From: Tethybacter castelli
Lineage (GTDB): Bacteria; Pseudomonadota; Gammaproteobacteria; Tethybacterales; Tethybacteraceae
Reading direction: 5' to 3'
Length of the DNA stretch: 59,087 bases
Assembly (NCBI GenBank): GCA_036679665.1
Contig: JAZHEJ010000061.1
Coordinates: forward strand, 1 to 59,087
The position numbers and the translations under genes are program-made. Positions 8,480 to 17,630 of the stretch are shown here, piece by piece. The first letter of the stretch is position 1. Every line of letters starts with the position of its first letter. A model generated the notes under the pieces. It was not told the origin of the DNA. It saw only the letters and a program-made list of their open reading frames with translations, and made no database searches.

Positions 8480-8776
8480 ATGTCCTTTTCTGAAGCTGAG
8501 TACGCGACTTTGTGCGAAGACTTGTTTACTCGCTTGGAAGATTTTCTTGACGAACAAGAAAACGATTTGGATTACGAAAGCAACGGTGATATCTGCGAAA
8601 TCACCCTCGCTGATTCGAGCAAACTAATCATCAATCGCCAACCGCCGGTGCAAGAAATCTGGCTGGCCGCAAAAAGTGGCGGCTATCATTTTGCGTATCG
8701 CGACAATCAATGGTCAGATACTCGCGACGGCATGGATTTTTTCACACGGTTGACAATCTGCCTTGGCGGCGACTAA
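8480..8776 (+). CDS. cyaY: CyaY, bacterial frataxin
   Basis: A 98-residue iron-binding protein that modulates Fe-S cluster assembly by IscS. An acidic N-terminal helix (SEAEYATLCEDLFTRLEDFLD, with acidic residues near 17-30) is followed by beta strands (CEITLADSSKLIINRQPPVQEIWLA, here split by turns) and WSDTRDGMDFF. ATG 8480 is preferred over the in-frame TTG 8471. It is divergent from lptM with only 21 bases between, and its last 4 bases overlap slt. Confidence 0.92.
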   Translation: MSFSEAEYATLCEDLFTRLEDFLDEQENDLDYESNGDICEITLADSSKLIINRQPPVQEIWLAAKSGGYHFAYRDNQWSDTRDGMDFFTRLTICLGGD

Positions 8777-10617
8777 CTGTAACTTCCCGTGAGCACCTTT
8801 TTCCAATCGCTTTCAGACTGGCCGTATAAAAGACCGTAATGCGCCTGCGCGCCCAGGATCGCTTTCACATATAACCGTGTTTCGGTAAAGGGGATGGTCT
8901 CGATAAAAACGGTTTTGTCCAAACCTTGCGAAGTTGCCAGCCACCTGCGCACCCGGCCGGGTCCGGCGTTATAGGCGGCCGCGATCAAGATCGGGTCGGT
9001 GCCGATTTGTTGTTGAAGATCAGCCAGATAGCGCGTGCCGATAATAATGTTGGTATCAAGCCTGGTCAAACGCGACAGCTTGTAACGGGTGTATTTGTGT
9101 CTTTTGGATATGCTCCTTGCGGTAGCCGGCATCACCTGCATGATGCCGCGCGCGCCCGCCGAAGAAATCGCCCCGGGATTGAACCGGCTTTCGCGTCTGA
9201 TCAGCGCATAGACGAACGCGGGATTTAAATTAAATCGCTTGGTGTAACTTTCGATGGTACTCGCATGAGGCCGCGGGAAACGCAACTGGAAGTTGGAGTA
9301 CTTAGGCGCCACCTTTTCCGCGGCGTTAATGCCGCCTAGCAACCAGCCGTGGTCGGTCGCCAATTGAGCCGCGGCAAGAATTTCATCATCGCTAAGTTGC
9401 GGATACATGTATCTCCAGATACTGCGCGCGATACCGGTACGATTTGCCAGCCCCAACGCGATTGCAAGACGAATATCGGCATTTGCCTCCATCCGCTTTA
9501 TCGCGGCCGCTGAAGGTACCACTTTGCTGATCTGCAATTTGATGCCGGTTTGTTCGCCGGCTAACAGTCCATAATAATCGTCGAAATCATTCGCGACTTG
9601 CCGCATTAGATTTTTTGCCAGCGCTGAATTACCTAGTTGGCGATGAGCATAAGCATTCCAATAACGCCAGGCTGACAGTTCTTTTTGTTCAGGAGCCATA
9701 GCCGCGATTGTGTCGCGAACTTCGACCCAGTTGCGCGTGCGCAACGCCGCGCGTACCCTCCACTCAAGTTCTACTGAACGCTGCGCGCTACGCGCGCTGC
9801 GCTGGAAATATCCCAAGGCCTTGTCCGCGTTATGCTCTTGCGATATCCACAATCCGATCAGCGACCAGATTTGTTCGGCGATATCCTGATCCAAATGAGG
9901 CGTAAACTTTTCCCAACGATCCGCAACCAATTGCGGGTTGCGACGTATCGCCACCACTGCGGAAACCGCGAGCAATTCTTGGGCCACCCGAGTATTTAGC
10001 GCGACCTTGCCTTTGATCCGCGCGGTCGCGTTCTGAATAGCCCGGTTGAGCACGGGCCACCCGGCCTTATCTTGTTTGAGTAGCACCAGCAACTTTCTGG
10101 CTTGGCGCGACTGGCGAGCGTTTACCAAACTTCGAATTTGCTTCCAGACCTGGCTGTCCGACAGCATGCTGACGCCGCGTTTCAGCGCGCTCATACATAG
10201 CAAGTTGTTGCCAGTGGCCTGTTCAAGCGCGGCGGGGATCGCACTGCGCGCCGCCTTGGCGCTAGACTGATAAATTGCATGCTGAAGTCGAGCGCACGGG
10301 CCCATCGTACCGCGGTATTTTTGCAAGTTAACCCAATCTTTTTGCGTGGCGAAATGGTCAGCCAACTGAAGCGCGGCTTCATTGCGTACCCAAGCCGACT
10401 TTGAGTTGCGAGCCAAAAGCTGTAATTGATCCGGCGCTAAATTGCGTTTCAATTGCCGACTGGCGTCTTGGAGTTGCTGATATGGTTGGAGGGCGTCTGT
10501 GAGTTGATCATTGGCCGCCGATGCGAAATCGGTAACAACAACCCAACTGCACAGCAACGTTATAGCTGCACTGCAACAAACCTTATTTGTAAATTTGTGT
10601 TGAAAAAATAAACTCAT
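8773..10617 (-). CDS. slt: Soluble lytic murein transglycosylase (Slt70 family)
   Basis: A 614-residue periplasmic enzyme cleaving peptidoglycan glycan strands to 1,6-anhydro-muramic products. A signal peptide (about 1-34) leads to a long alpha-helical superhelical domain (about 40-440). The C-terminal SLT domain has the catalytic glutamate in IRRESRFNPGAISSAGARG, then IMQVMPATA and AAYNAGPGRVRRW. Length is close to E. coli Slt70 (645 with signal). The upstream region is AT-rich and shared with the divergent phasin gene. Confidence 0.93.
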   Translation of the reverse strand: MSLFFQHKFTNKVCCSAAITLLCSWVVVTDFASAANDQLTDALQPYQQLQDASRQLKRNLAPDQLQLLARNSKSAWVRNEAALQLADHFATQKDWVNLQKYRGTMGPCARLQHAIYQSSAKAARSAIPAALEQATGNNLLCMSALKRGVSMLSDSQVWKQIRSLVNARQSRQARKLLVLLKQDKAGWPVLNRAIQNATARIKGKVALNTRVAQELLAVSAVVAIRRNPQLVADRWEKFTPHLDQDIAEQIWSLIGLWISQEHNADKALGYFQRSARSAQRSVELEWRVRAALRTRNWVEVRDTIAAMAPEQKELSAWRYWNAYAHRQLGNSALAKNLMRQVANDFDDYYGLLAGEQTGIKLQISKVVPSAAAIKRMEANADIRLAIALGLANRTGIARSIWRYMYPQLSDDEILAAAQLATDHGWLLGGINAAEKVAPKYSNFQLRFPRPHASTIESYTKRFNLNPAFVYALIRRESRFNPGAISSAGARGIMQVMPATARSISKRHKYTRYKLSRLTRLDTNIIIGTRYLADLQQQIGTDPILIAAAYNAGPGRVRRWLATSQGLDKTVFIETIPFTETRLYVKAILGAQAHYGLLYGQSESDWKKVLTGSYS

Positions 10618-10671
10618 ATATATATATAGTTATCCTTAGTAAACCAAAATTTGTCGTAACCTGACAAGGAC

Positions 10672-10700
10672 TTGTTTTTTTGCACTGCAACATATATAAT
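10672..10700 (+). promoter_or_regulatory. Sigma-70-type promoter of the phasin gene
   Basis: TTGTTT at 10672-10677 and TATAAT at 10695-10700 are separated by 17 bases. Transcription would start near 10707, leaving a leader of about 36 bases before ATG 10743. A GAGGT ribosome site lies at 10728-10732. The -10 matches consensus exactly. Confidence 0.65.
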
Positions 10701-10742
10701 ATGTCTTATAAACCAAATATCCCCCACGAGGTAATAACAACT

Positions 10743-11324
10743 ATGAACAACCCTATTTATAACTCTGAGGCTTTTGAGGCTAACGCCAAGGCCGCTTTGA
10801 ACAACGCCACGCAAGCGTTCGAGCTGTCGGTAAGCAAATCCGTCGAGATCCTGGAAAAGAATTTTCAGGTCGCGAAGGAAACGATCGAGCGTCAAACGTC
10901 TCACATCAATTCGTTGCGCGATATCCGTGACTTCAACGACTTGGTCCAGGCTCAAGAAACCTTCAGCAAGCAAGAAATGCAAGCGTTGGAGAATTTCTCC
11001 AAGCATGTCTACCAGCTTGCTAACGAAGCGGCGGCCGACTTGGCGGTAGTTTCGGAAAACCAGCGCAATGCTGCTGGAGATCTGGTTTCTGATTCGCTGG
11101 AAACTGTAGCTCAATCGTTGCCTAGCGGCGGCGCTGATTCTTACAGCAACTTCTTGCGCGACACCATCCGCACGCAAATTAGCGCGTTCAAAACTTTCAA
11201 CAACTTGGTTGACAAGACGATCGCGGCGCAGCGGGCGAACTTCAGCACCGCGGCTGACGCAGTCAACGAAGTGGCCACTACCGTGAGCACCGCAACCGGA
11301 AGGAAGTACAAGAAGAAAAAATAA
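10743..11324 (+). CDS. Phasin family protein (polyhydroxyalkanoate granule-associated)
   Basis: A 193-residue, almost entirely helical protein of the phasin_2 type (AFEANAKAALNNATQAFELS, FSKHVYQLANEAAADLAVV). It ends in a basic tail RKYKKKK. Phasins coat PHA granules and control their size. The chosen ATG 10743 has GAGGT upstream; the longer in-frame start at 10680 lies upstream of the predicted -10. No PHA synthase or other PHA gene is in the window, so storage is inferred. A strong promoter and terminator suggest a highly expressed single-gene unit. Confidence 0.82.
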   Translation: MNNPIYNSEAFEANAKAALNNATQAFELSVSKSVEILEKNFQVAKETIERQTSHINSLRDIRDFNDLVQAQETFSKQEMQALENFSKHVYQLANEAAADLAVVSENQRNAAGDLVSDSLETVAQSLPSGGADSYSNFLRDTIRTQISAFKTFNNLVDKTIAAQRANFSTAADAVNEVATTVSTATGRKYKKKK

Positions 11325-11396
11325 ATCGGTCATCTCTGCCGAGGCGCATGAATAAACTCTCTCCTCTTTCTCCTTCTGCGCCAAATTGAGATTCTT

Positions 11397-11419
11397 CGGG
11401 AGCGCTTAATGCGCTCCCG
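11397..11419 (+). terminator. Rho-independent terminator after the phasin gene
   Basis: A perfect 9-bp stem CGGGAGCGC / GCGCTCCCG (11397-11405 with 11411-11419) has loop TTAAT and is followed by ATCTTTTGTCTT. It lies 72 bases after the phasin stop. The loop also holds the stop codon of the minus-strand small ORF. Confidence 0.75.
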
Positions 11420-11552
11420 ATCTTTTGTCTTGAGGGTCGTCCTTAGGACTTGTGTGCGGTTTTTTCCGTCGGTCCGATGATGGCCACAACCACCAGAAAA
11501 ATCCCACGGCCACCAGCGCGATAAATGATAATTCCAAGTATGCGTCGAACAT
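11406..11552 (-). CDS. Predicted small single-pass membrane protein (48 aa)
   Basis: I do not recognise a family. From ATG 11552-11550 the frame reads a short acidic start, one TM helix (LELSFIALVAVGFFWWLWP, about residues 6-24), then a basic/polar tail (RRKKPHTSPKDDPQDKR). AGGAG sits 5 bases before the ATG. The tail is cytoplasmic by the positive-inside rule. The stop lies in the loop of the phasin terminator. It could be chance, but the ribosome site plus membrane pattern make it credible. Confidence 0.5.
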   Translation of the reverse strand: MFDAYLELSFIALVAVGFFWWLWPSSDRRKKPHTSPKDDPQDKRSGAH

Positions 11553-11631
11553 CGCGTCTCCTAGGGACAATTCCGATATAGTGTAGACTTTTGCTTCACA
11601 GGCTACATTTTAGCTAGCTTTTGGAGTTATT

Positions 11632-12276
11632 ATGCACCGAATAATTTTGCTAGGGCCGCCAGGCAGCGGCAAAGGCACTCAAGCGCAGCGCATTACTAGC
11701 ACCCTAAACATAGCTACCATATCGACCGGCGATATGTTCCGCGAATCCATTCGTCAGCAAACTGAGCTTGGCATAGAAGCTAAACGTTACATGGATGTCG
11801 GCGAGTTGGTTCCGGACGACACGGTCATTCGGATGATCAACAAGCGCTTAGAGCAACCGGATTGCGCTAACGGTTTTTTGCTTGATGGTTTTCCGCGCAC
11901 CGTGGCGCAGGCCGATGCGCTGAGCAAACTGGTTGAACTAGACCAAGTGATCGAGTTGCAATGTGACAACGAGTTGATAATGCAACGATTGTGCGGACGG
12001 CGTGTGCACCGCGCTTCAGGGCGCACCTACCATGTCGATTATGCTCCTCCCAAACAGGCCAACATTGATGATTTGACCAATGAACCTCTTATCCAGCGCG
12101 ATGACGACAAGCCCGATACGGTTGCCAACCGCCTGAAAGTCTACGCTGAATTGACCGTGCCGCTAGTTGCATATTATGCCAAGCGCAGTAGCCAGGGTAA
12201 ACCTAGTTTTCACGCTGTTGACGCGGCCCGCGATATTGAACTGGTGACCGCCGATCTGCTGAAGGTCATAAAGTAA
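11632..12276 (+). CDS. adk: Adenylate kinase
   Basis: A 214-residue AMP/ATP phosphotransferase. P-loop GPPGSGKGTQA is at residues 7-17. ISTGDMFRESI and the LDGFPRTVAQADAL stretch follow. The LID domain contains GRRVHRASGRTYHV without zinc cysteines, and QRDDDKPDTVANRL is present. GGAG lies before ATG 11632. Its TAA stop overlaps the ATG of the next gene by one base, so translation is coupled with the phosphofructokinase. Confidence 0.97.
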   Translation: MHRIILLGPPGSGKGTQAQRITSTLNIATISTGDMFRESIRQQTELGIEAKRYMDVGELVPDDTVIRMINKRLEQPDCANGFLLDGFPRTVAQADALSKLVELDQVIELQCDNELIMQRLCGRRVHRASGRTYHVDYAPPKQANIDDLTNEPLIQRDDDKPDTVANRLKVYAELTVPLVAYYAKRSSQGKPSFHAVDAARDIELVTADLLKVIK

Positions 12277-13523
12277 TGCCCGGCAATATTTTGTATGCGC
12301 AATCGGGCGGCGTAACCGCTGTCATCAATGCCTCGGCCTGGGGAGTCATTTCCGCTGCGCGAAAAAGTCGCCGGGTAGGCAAAATATACGCAGGCAAAGA
12401 CGGCATCCTGGGGATCCTCCATGAGCAGCTGATCGACGTTGGCGCCGAATCGCCTCGCGAGCTTCGTAAACTTATGCACACCCCCGGAGGCGCCTTCGGC
12501 TCTTGTCGTCTCAAACTGCCTGATCCGAAAAAAGACGATCGCCACTACCGCCGTCTGATCGAAGTTTTCCGCGCCCACAACATCGGTTATTTTTTGTACA
12601 ACGGTGGCAATGATTCTCAAGACACCACCAACAAGATCGCAAAGTTTTGTCAAAACGCCGGACTTAAAACCGTATGTAACGGTATTCCGAAAACCGTTGA
12701 TAACGATCTGGTGGAAACCGATTGTTGTCCTGGTTTTGGCTCAGTCGCCAAATATATCGCCACCACGGTCGCTGAGACCCGCCGTGATGTGGCTTCGATG
12801 TCGCGCACTTCCACCAAACTGTTCATCATTGAAGTGATGGGACGTCACGCCGGCTGGATTGCGGCCGCGGGCGGGTTGGCCGGCGAACCGGGCGGGCCGA
12901 TCATGGTCGCTTTTCCTGAGATCCCCCATAGCCCTGGCAAATTCATTGCGGCGGTGCGCGCGCGCATCGCCAAACACGGCTACTGCTGTGTGGTGGCCTC
13001 TGAAGGGATCGTTGATCGCAAAGGCCGCTTTTTGTCCGAGCGCGACACCAAGGATTCTTTTTCTCACGCCCAGCTAGGCGGCGTCGCTGGCGTACTGGCC
13101 GAAGAATGCAAAACCGCGCTTGGCGTCAAATATCACTGGGCGTTGGCTGACTACATGCAACGTTCAGCGCGCCATCTGGCTTCGCTCACCGACCTTGAAC
13201 AAGCCGAAGCGGTTGGCAGGGTTGCCACCGAACTTGCAATTAAAGGTGTCGGCGGGATCATGCCCGCGATCATACGTACTAACGAATGTCCTTATCGCTG
13301 GCAGGTAAAACCGGTATCATTGGCCAAAGTCGCCAACCGTGAACGGCACATGCCCCGCAAATACATCTCCAAGGACAACTACTACATCACTGCGGCATGT
13401 CGCCGCTATCTGACCCCGTTGATTAGTGGCGAAACCTACCCGCCCTACCGCGACGGGATCCCGGATTTTGCCAACCTGAAATTAGCGAGCGTAAAAAAAC
13501 TGCTCAGCGATTGGCGAATATAG
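12276..13523 (+). CDS. pfp: Pyrophosphate-dependent 6-phosphofructokinase
   Basis: A 415-residue PFK-A superfamily enzyme. GGNDSQDT replaces the ATP-enzyme GGDGS; the Asp at the second site marks PPi use. PKTVDND carries Lys where ATP enzymes have Gly (PGTIDND), the second PPi hallmark. The catalytic Asp of TVDND is intact and MGRHAGWIAA is present. Such enzymes are reversible and serve glycolysis and gluconeogenesis with PPi as donor. The coupling to adk is a recurrent pairing in gamma/beta relatives. Confidence 0.85.
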   Translation: MPGNILYAQSGGVTAVINASAWGVISAARKSRRVGKIYAGKDGILGILHEQLIDVGAESPRELRKLMHTPGGAFGSCRLKLPDPKKDDRHYRRLIEVFRAHNIGYFLYNGGNDSQDTTNKIAKFCQNAGLKTVCNGIPKTVDNDLVETDCCPGFGSVAKYIATTVAETRRDVASMSRTSTKLFIIEVMGRHAGWIAAAGGLAGEPGGPIMVAFPEIPHSPGKFIAAVRARIAKHGYCCVVASEGIVDRKGRFLSERDTKDSFSHAQLGGVAGVLAEECKTALGVKYHWALADYMQRSARHLASLTDLEQAEAVGRVATELAIKGVGGIMPAIIRTNECPYRWQVKPVSLAKVANRERHMPRKYISKDNYYITAACRRYLTPLISGETYPPYRDGIPDFANLKLASVKKLLSDWRI

Positions 13524-13524
13524 C

Positions 13525-13549
13525 ATAACTAATTTAGTTATCTTTTTTT
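13525..13549 (+). terminator. AT-rich hairpin plus T-run after pfp
   Basis: ATAACTA / TAGTTAT (13525-13531 with 13535-13541) form a 7-bp stem with a 3-base loop, followed by CTTTTTTTA. The stem is weak in GC but sits just after the pfp stop and before the rRNA promoter region. Confidence 0.5.
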
Positions 13550-13563
13550 AGACTTTATCGTTG

Positions 13564-13569
13564 TATAAT
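13564..13569 (+). promoter_or_regulatory. Candidate -10 box of the 16S rRNA transcription unit
   Basis: TATAAT lies about 150 bases before the mature 16S start. It is preceded by an AT-rich stretch that gives no clear -35 hexamer (TCTTTT at a 17-base spacing). No tRNA lies between here and the 16S. Confidence 0.4.
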
Positions 13570-13610
13570 AGTTATCCCTCTTTAAAAAGGGGTAGCTCTG
13601 AAAAAAGGAA

Positions 13611-13639
13611 AAGATCGATAAGTGTGGGCACGTATCGGA
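13611..13639 (+). other. 5' arm of the 16S precursor processing stem (RNase III type)
   Basis: This arm pairs with 15261-15289: 29 positions, 25 Watson-Crick, 3 G-U and 1 mismatch. The core is AGATCGATAAGTGTGGGCA at 13612-13630. It encloses the whole 16S gene, as pre-16S stems do before RNase III cleavage. Confidence 0.85.
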
Positions 13640-13712
13640 CAAACAACCGAACATGCTCGCACTATTATGAGCATCACGCTCAAAAACAGTGCGGGATCAA
13701 AAACAACAACAA

Positions 13713-15249
<1,537 letters not shown>

Positions 15250-15260
15250 CGGAAAAAAAA

Positions 15261-15289
15261 TCTGATGCCTGCCCACGCTTATCGATCTT
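15261..15289 (+). other. 3' arm of the 16S precursor processing stem
   Basis: Complement of 13611-13639, core TGCCCACGCTTATCGATCT at 15270-15288. It starts 11 bases after the mature 16S 3' end. The remaining bases to 15408 are T-rich (CGTTTTTCGTATTTTTTCG near 15305) and may hold the transcript end. I see no gene in 15250-15408. Confidence 0.85.
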
Positions 15290-15408
15290 GCACCTTTTCA
15301 CAGTCTCGTTTTTCGTATTTTTTCGGGCGGCTGGTTATTTATATCGCTGCCGTATATTGCTAGCGACGCATAAAACATATCTTGTCAGTCTTTGTTTTTC
15401 TTTAACAA

Positions 15409-17358
15409 ATGATAGTTCGCGTTGCTTTTGACGTACCTGCGCACAAGCTATTTGATTATCTGGCCATAGACGAAGCAGCACCCCTTCCTCCGGTAGGAAC
15501 GCGAGTGTTGGCTCCTTTTGGCAATTCCGTGCGCGTAGGCGTCGTTATGCGTACCGGTGCGACTTCCAAGTATCCAAAGTTGCGCCGCGTTCAAAAGTAT
15601 TTGGACGATATTCCCTCCTTGCCAGTAATGCAGGTTGAATTACTGATGCAGATCGCTGAACGCTGGATGCTACCGATCGGCAAATTGGTGTTTGCATCCT
15701 TCCCGCCTTCGCTTCGCAAAGCTAAAAAAACCCGCCAGACAATTCCACTGCGCCGAGCCGCGGTGAGCAATACTTTGGCGGTAAATCAATTTGCGGTTAC
15801 CGACAGTCGCTATAAAGAAGCCCTTGCCACGCTTGAAGCCGGCTGGGGAAAATTTTCTTTGCAACTGCTAGTTGGCAGTGATCTACTTGGGATACAACAA
15901 TTTATTCTTGCCGCACTGGCCGACTGTGTCACGCGCGGTCATACCGCGCTACTACTGGTGCCGGAAATCAAAGATGCTAACCGCTGGTGCCAATATCTAC
16001 AAACCAAACTTGTCGGTTGCAGTATCGTTGCCATTCACAGCGGTAGCACGCCGCACCAACGAGCCGCCAATTGGCTGGGGTCTTTAGCGGGTAGCCATCA
16101 CGTCATGATCGGCACGCGCAATGTCGCGCTTTATCCGCTTGCTGATCTGGGGCTAGCTGTGGTCATTGATGAAAACAACCAACTTTATCGTGCCGAGCGT
16201 GGCCTTTCTTTTCCCGCGCGCGACGTAGCTGCGCTACAAGCTAAGCTGAATGCCTGCCCGCTGCTTATGACCGCGACAATACCCTCGTTAGAGCTATATC
16301 ACGCCGCCCAGAATCGACACTTGAAACTGAATCTGATTCCCAACCTGGCCACACAGAAAAGACCACACATCGATGTAATCAATATTTCAAACCGTCGTCT
16401 GTTCGGCGGAATCAGTGTGGAAATGGAAAACTCTTTGCGTCGCGAATTTAGAAGCGGCGGACTTAGTATGATTTTGATAAACCGACGTGGCCACGGCAAC
16501 ATGCTGTACTGCGCGGAATGCCGTCAACTGTTGCGCTGTACGAACTGTCTACGCCAATTGACACAACGTAGCGCTGACGAATGTTTTTGCCGTTTTTGCG
16601 GCAACGTCAGCAAAATGCCTTCGATTTGCCCGGCTTGCGGCGGCCCGCAACCAGAAGCGATACGGCCCGGATCAATGCGCATTGCCACAACCTTGGCAAC
16701 ACGCTTGCCGGATGCGCGCATCCTTCGTATCGACTCCGACTCTTCACTTGAGGCGATAGAAAGTGCGCTTAGCAAGGATGATATCGACATCATCGTGGGT
16801 ACCCAGGCTCTGCTTGGTTATGATCTTGCTCCAGGCACTTGCATCCTCAGCGATGCGGACTCTATGCTCAACTCGTCCAGCTTCAAAGCTGCCGAACATC
16901 TGCTTGATACGCTGACCAAACTGGCGCAACGGCCTTCGGTCAAGTATATGGTCGTACAAACCCGTCAAAGCGACCATCACGTCTTTACCACGTTGCAAAG
17001 CGGAAAATACAGCGATTTTGCCCAAGTGGAACTCAAACACTGCAAGGCTGCCGGGCTACCTCCTTTCCGGCACTTCGCGTTGCTAAGCGCAACCGGCAAA
17101 GAAGCGGGTATTCTAGCTAGCGGAATCGGTGCCGTACACGAGTTGATCAAACAGTCGCTTAGCAAGCATGTGATGCTATTCGAACCGGTCGCAAGTGGCG
17201 GCGGCACAACCGGAGCGCACAAAATGCAAGTGCTCATCAGCGCTGCTGACCGCGGCTTTTTGAAGCAAACGCTCCAGCGCGTTGTCTTGCTCCTTGAAGA
17301 ACATAAATTTCCCGCCGGATTTAGCTGGAACCTGCGGGTAGAACCGGATAAATGGTAG
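15409..17358 (+). CDS. priA: PriA-like primosomal protein N', helicase motifs degenerate
   Basis: A 649-residue PriA homologue, shorter than E. coli (732). The DNA-binding domain is at about 1-105. The Walker A site, normally GVTGSGKTE, reads LLVGSDLLGIQQ (153-164). Walker B DEEH reads DENN (254-257). Motif III reads MTATIPS instead of GSATPS and the arginine-finger GRAGR is lost. The zinc-binding cysteines (368, 371, 377, 380, 394, 397, 407, 410) are kept. The frame is open throughout, so this looks like a conserved protein without helicase ATPase activity, as in actinobacterial PriA-like proteins. It may still bind forks and load DnaB. Confidence 0.85.
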   Translation: MIVRVAFDVPAHKLFDYLAIDEAAPLPPVGTRVLAPFGNSVRVGVVMRTGATSKYPKLRRVQKYLDDIPSLPVMQVELLMQIAERWMLPIGKLVFASFPPSLRKAKKTRQTIPLRRAAVSNTLAVNQFAVTDSRYKEALATLEAGWGKFSLQLLVGSDLLGIQQFILAALADCVTRGHTALLLVPEIKDANRWCQYLQTKLVGCSIVAIHSGSTPHQRAANWLGSLAGSHHVMIGTRNVALYPLADLGLAVVIDENNQLYRAERGLSFPARDVAALQAKLNACPLLMTATIPSLELYHAAQNRHLKLNLIPNLATQKRPHIDVINISNRRLFGGISVEMENSLRREFRSGGLSMILINRRGHGNMLYCAECRQLLRCTNCLRQLTQRSADECFCRFCGNVSKMPSICPACGGPQPEAIRPGSMRIATTLATRLPDARILRIDSDSSLEAIESALSKDDIDIIVGTQALLGYDLAPGTCILSDADSMLNSSSFKAAEHLLDTLTKLAQRPSVKYMVVQTRQSDHHVFTTLQSGKYSDFAQVELKHCKAAGLPPFRHFALLSATGKEAGILASGIGAVHELIKQSLSKHVMLFEPVASGGGTTGAHKMQVLISAADRGFLKQTLQRVVLLLEEHKFPAGFSWNLRVEPDKW

Positions 17359-17630
17359 TAAATCCAACGTTTAATACCTGTCATTCAGCTAATTTGCGCC
17401 AATGCCACTTCACCCTTTCGTCCGGTGTGGAAAACATTGTGCAAAAAAAGCCAAAATAAACAAAAATCAGAGCTTTATGTGATAGTTGATTTTGCACAGC
17501 ATTTTTTATTATTCTTTATTTTCAATTATTTAACTATATAATAGGTTTTTGCTGAGCAATTGCGGTCAAATTTACAACAAATTGTGCAATTCTCAATATA
17601 TTTATTGTTATTTTCTTACTTAGTACTGTT
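17359..17630. other. AT-rich intergenic region before xseA
   Basis: A 272-base gap with no ORF I believe. It holds TATAAT at 17537-17542 on the plus strand with no convincing -35. A 9-bp inverted repeat TGTGCAAAA (17438-17446) / TTTTGCACA (17490-17498) has a 43-base spacer and could be an operator or folded leader. The composition is much richer in A+T than its flanks. Confidence 0.4.

Noticed and set aside
10614..11384. 256-codon minus-strand ORF opposite the phasin gene
   Set aside because: It is the antisense frame of phasin with no promoter or ribosome site and odd composition; the phasin frame has strong signals.
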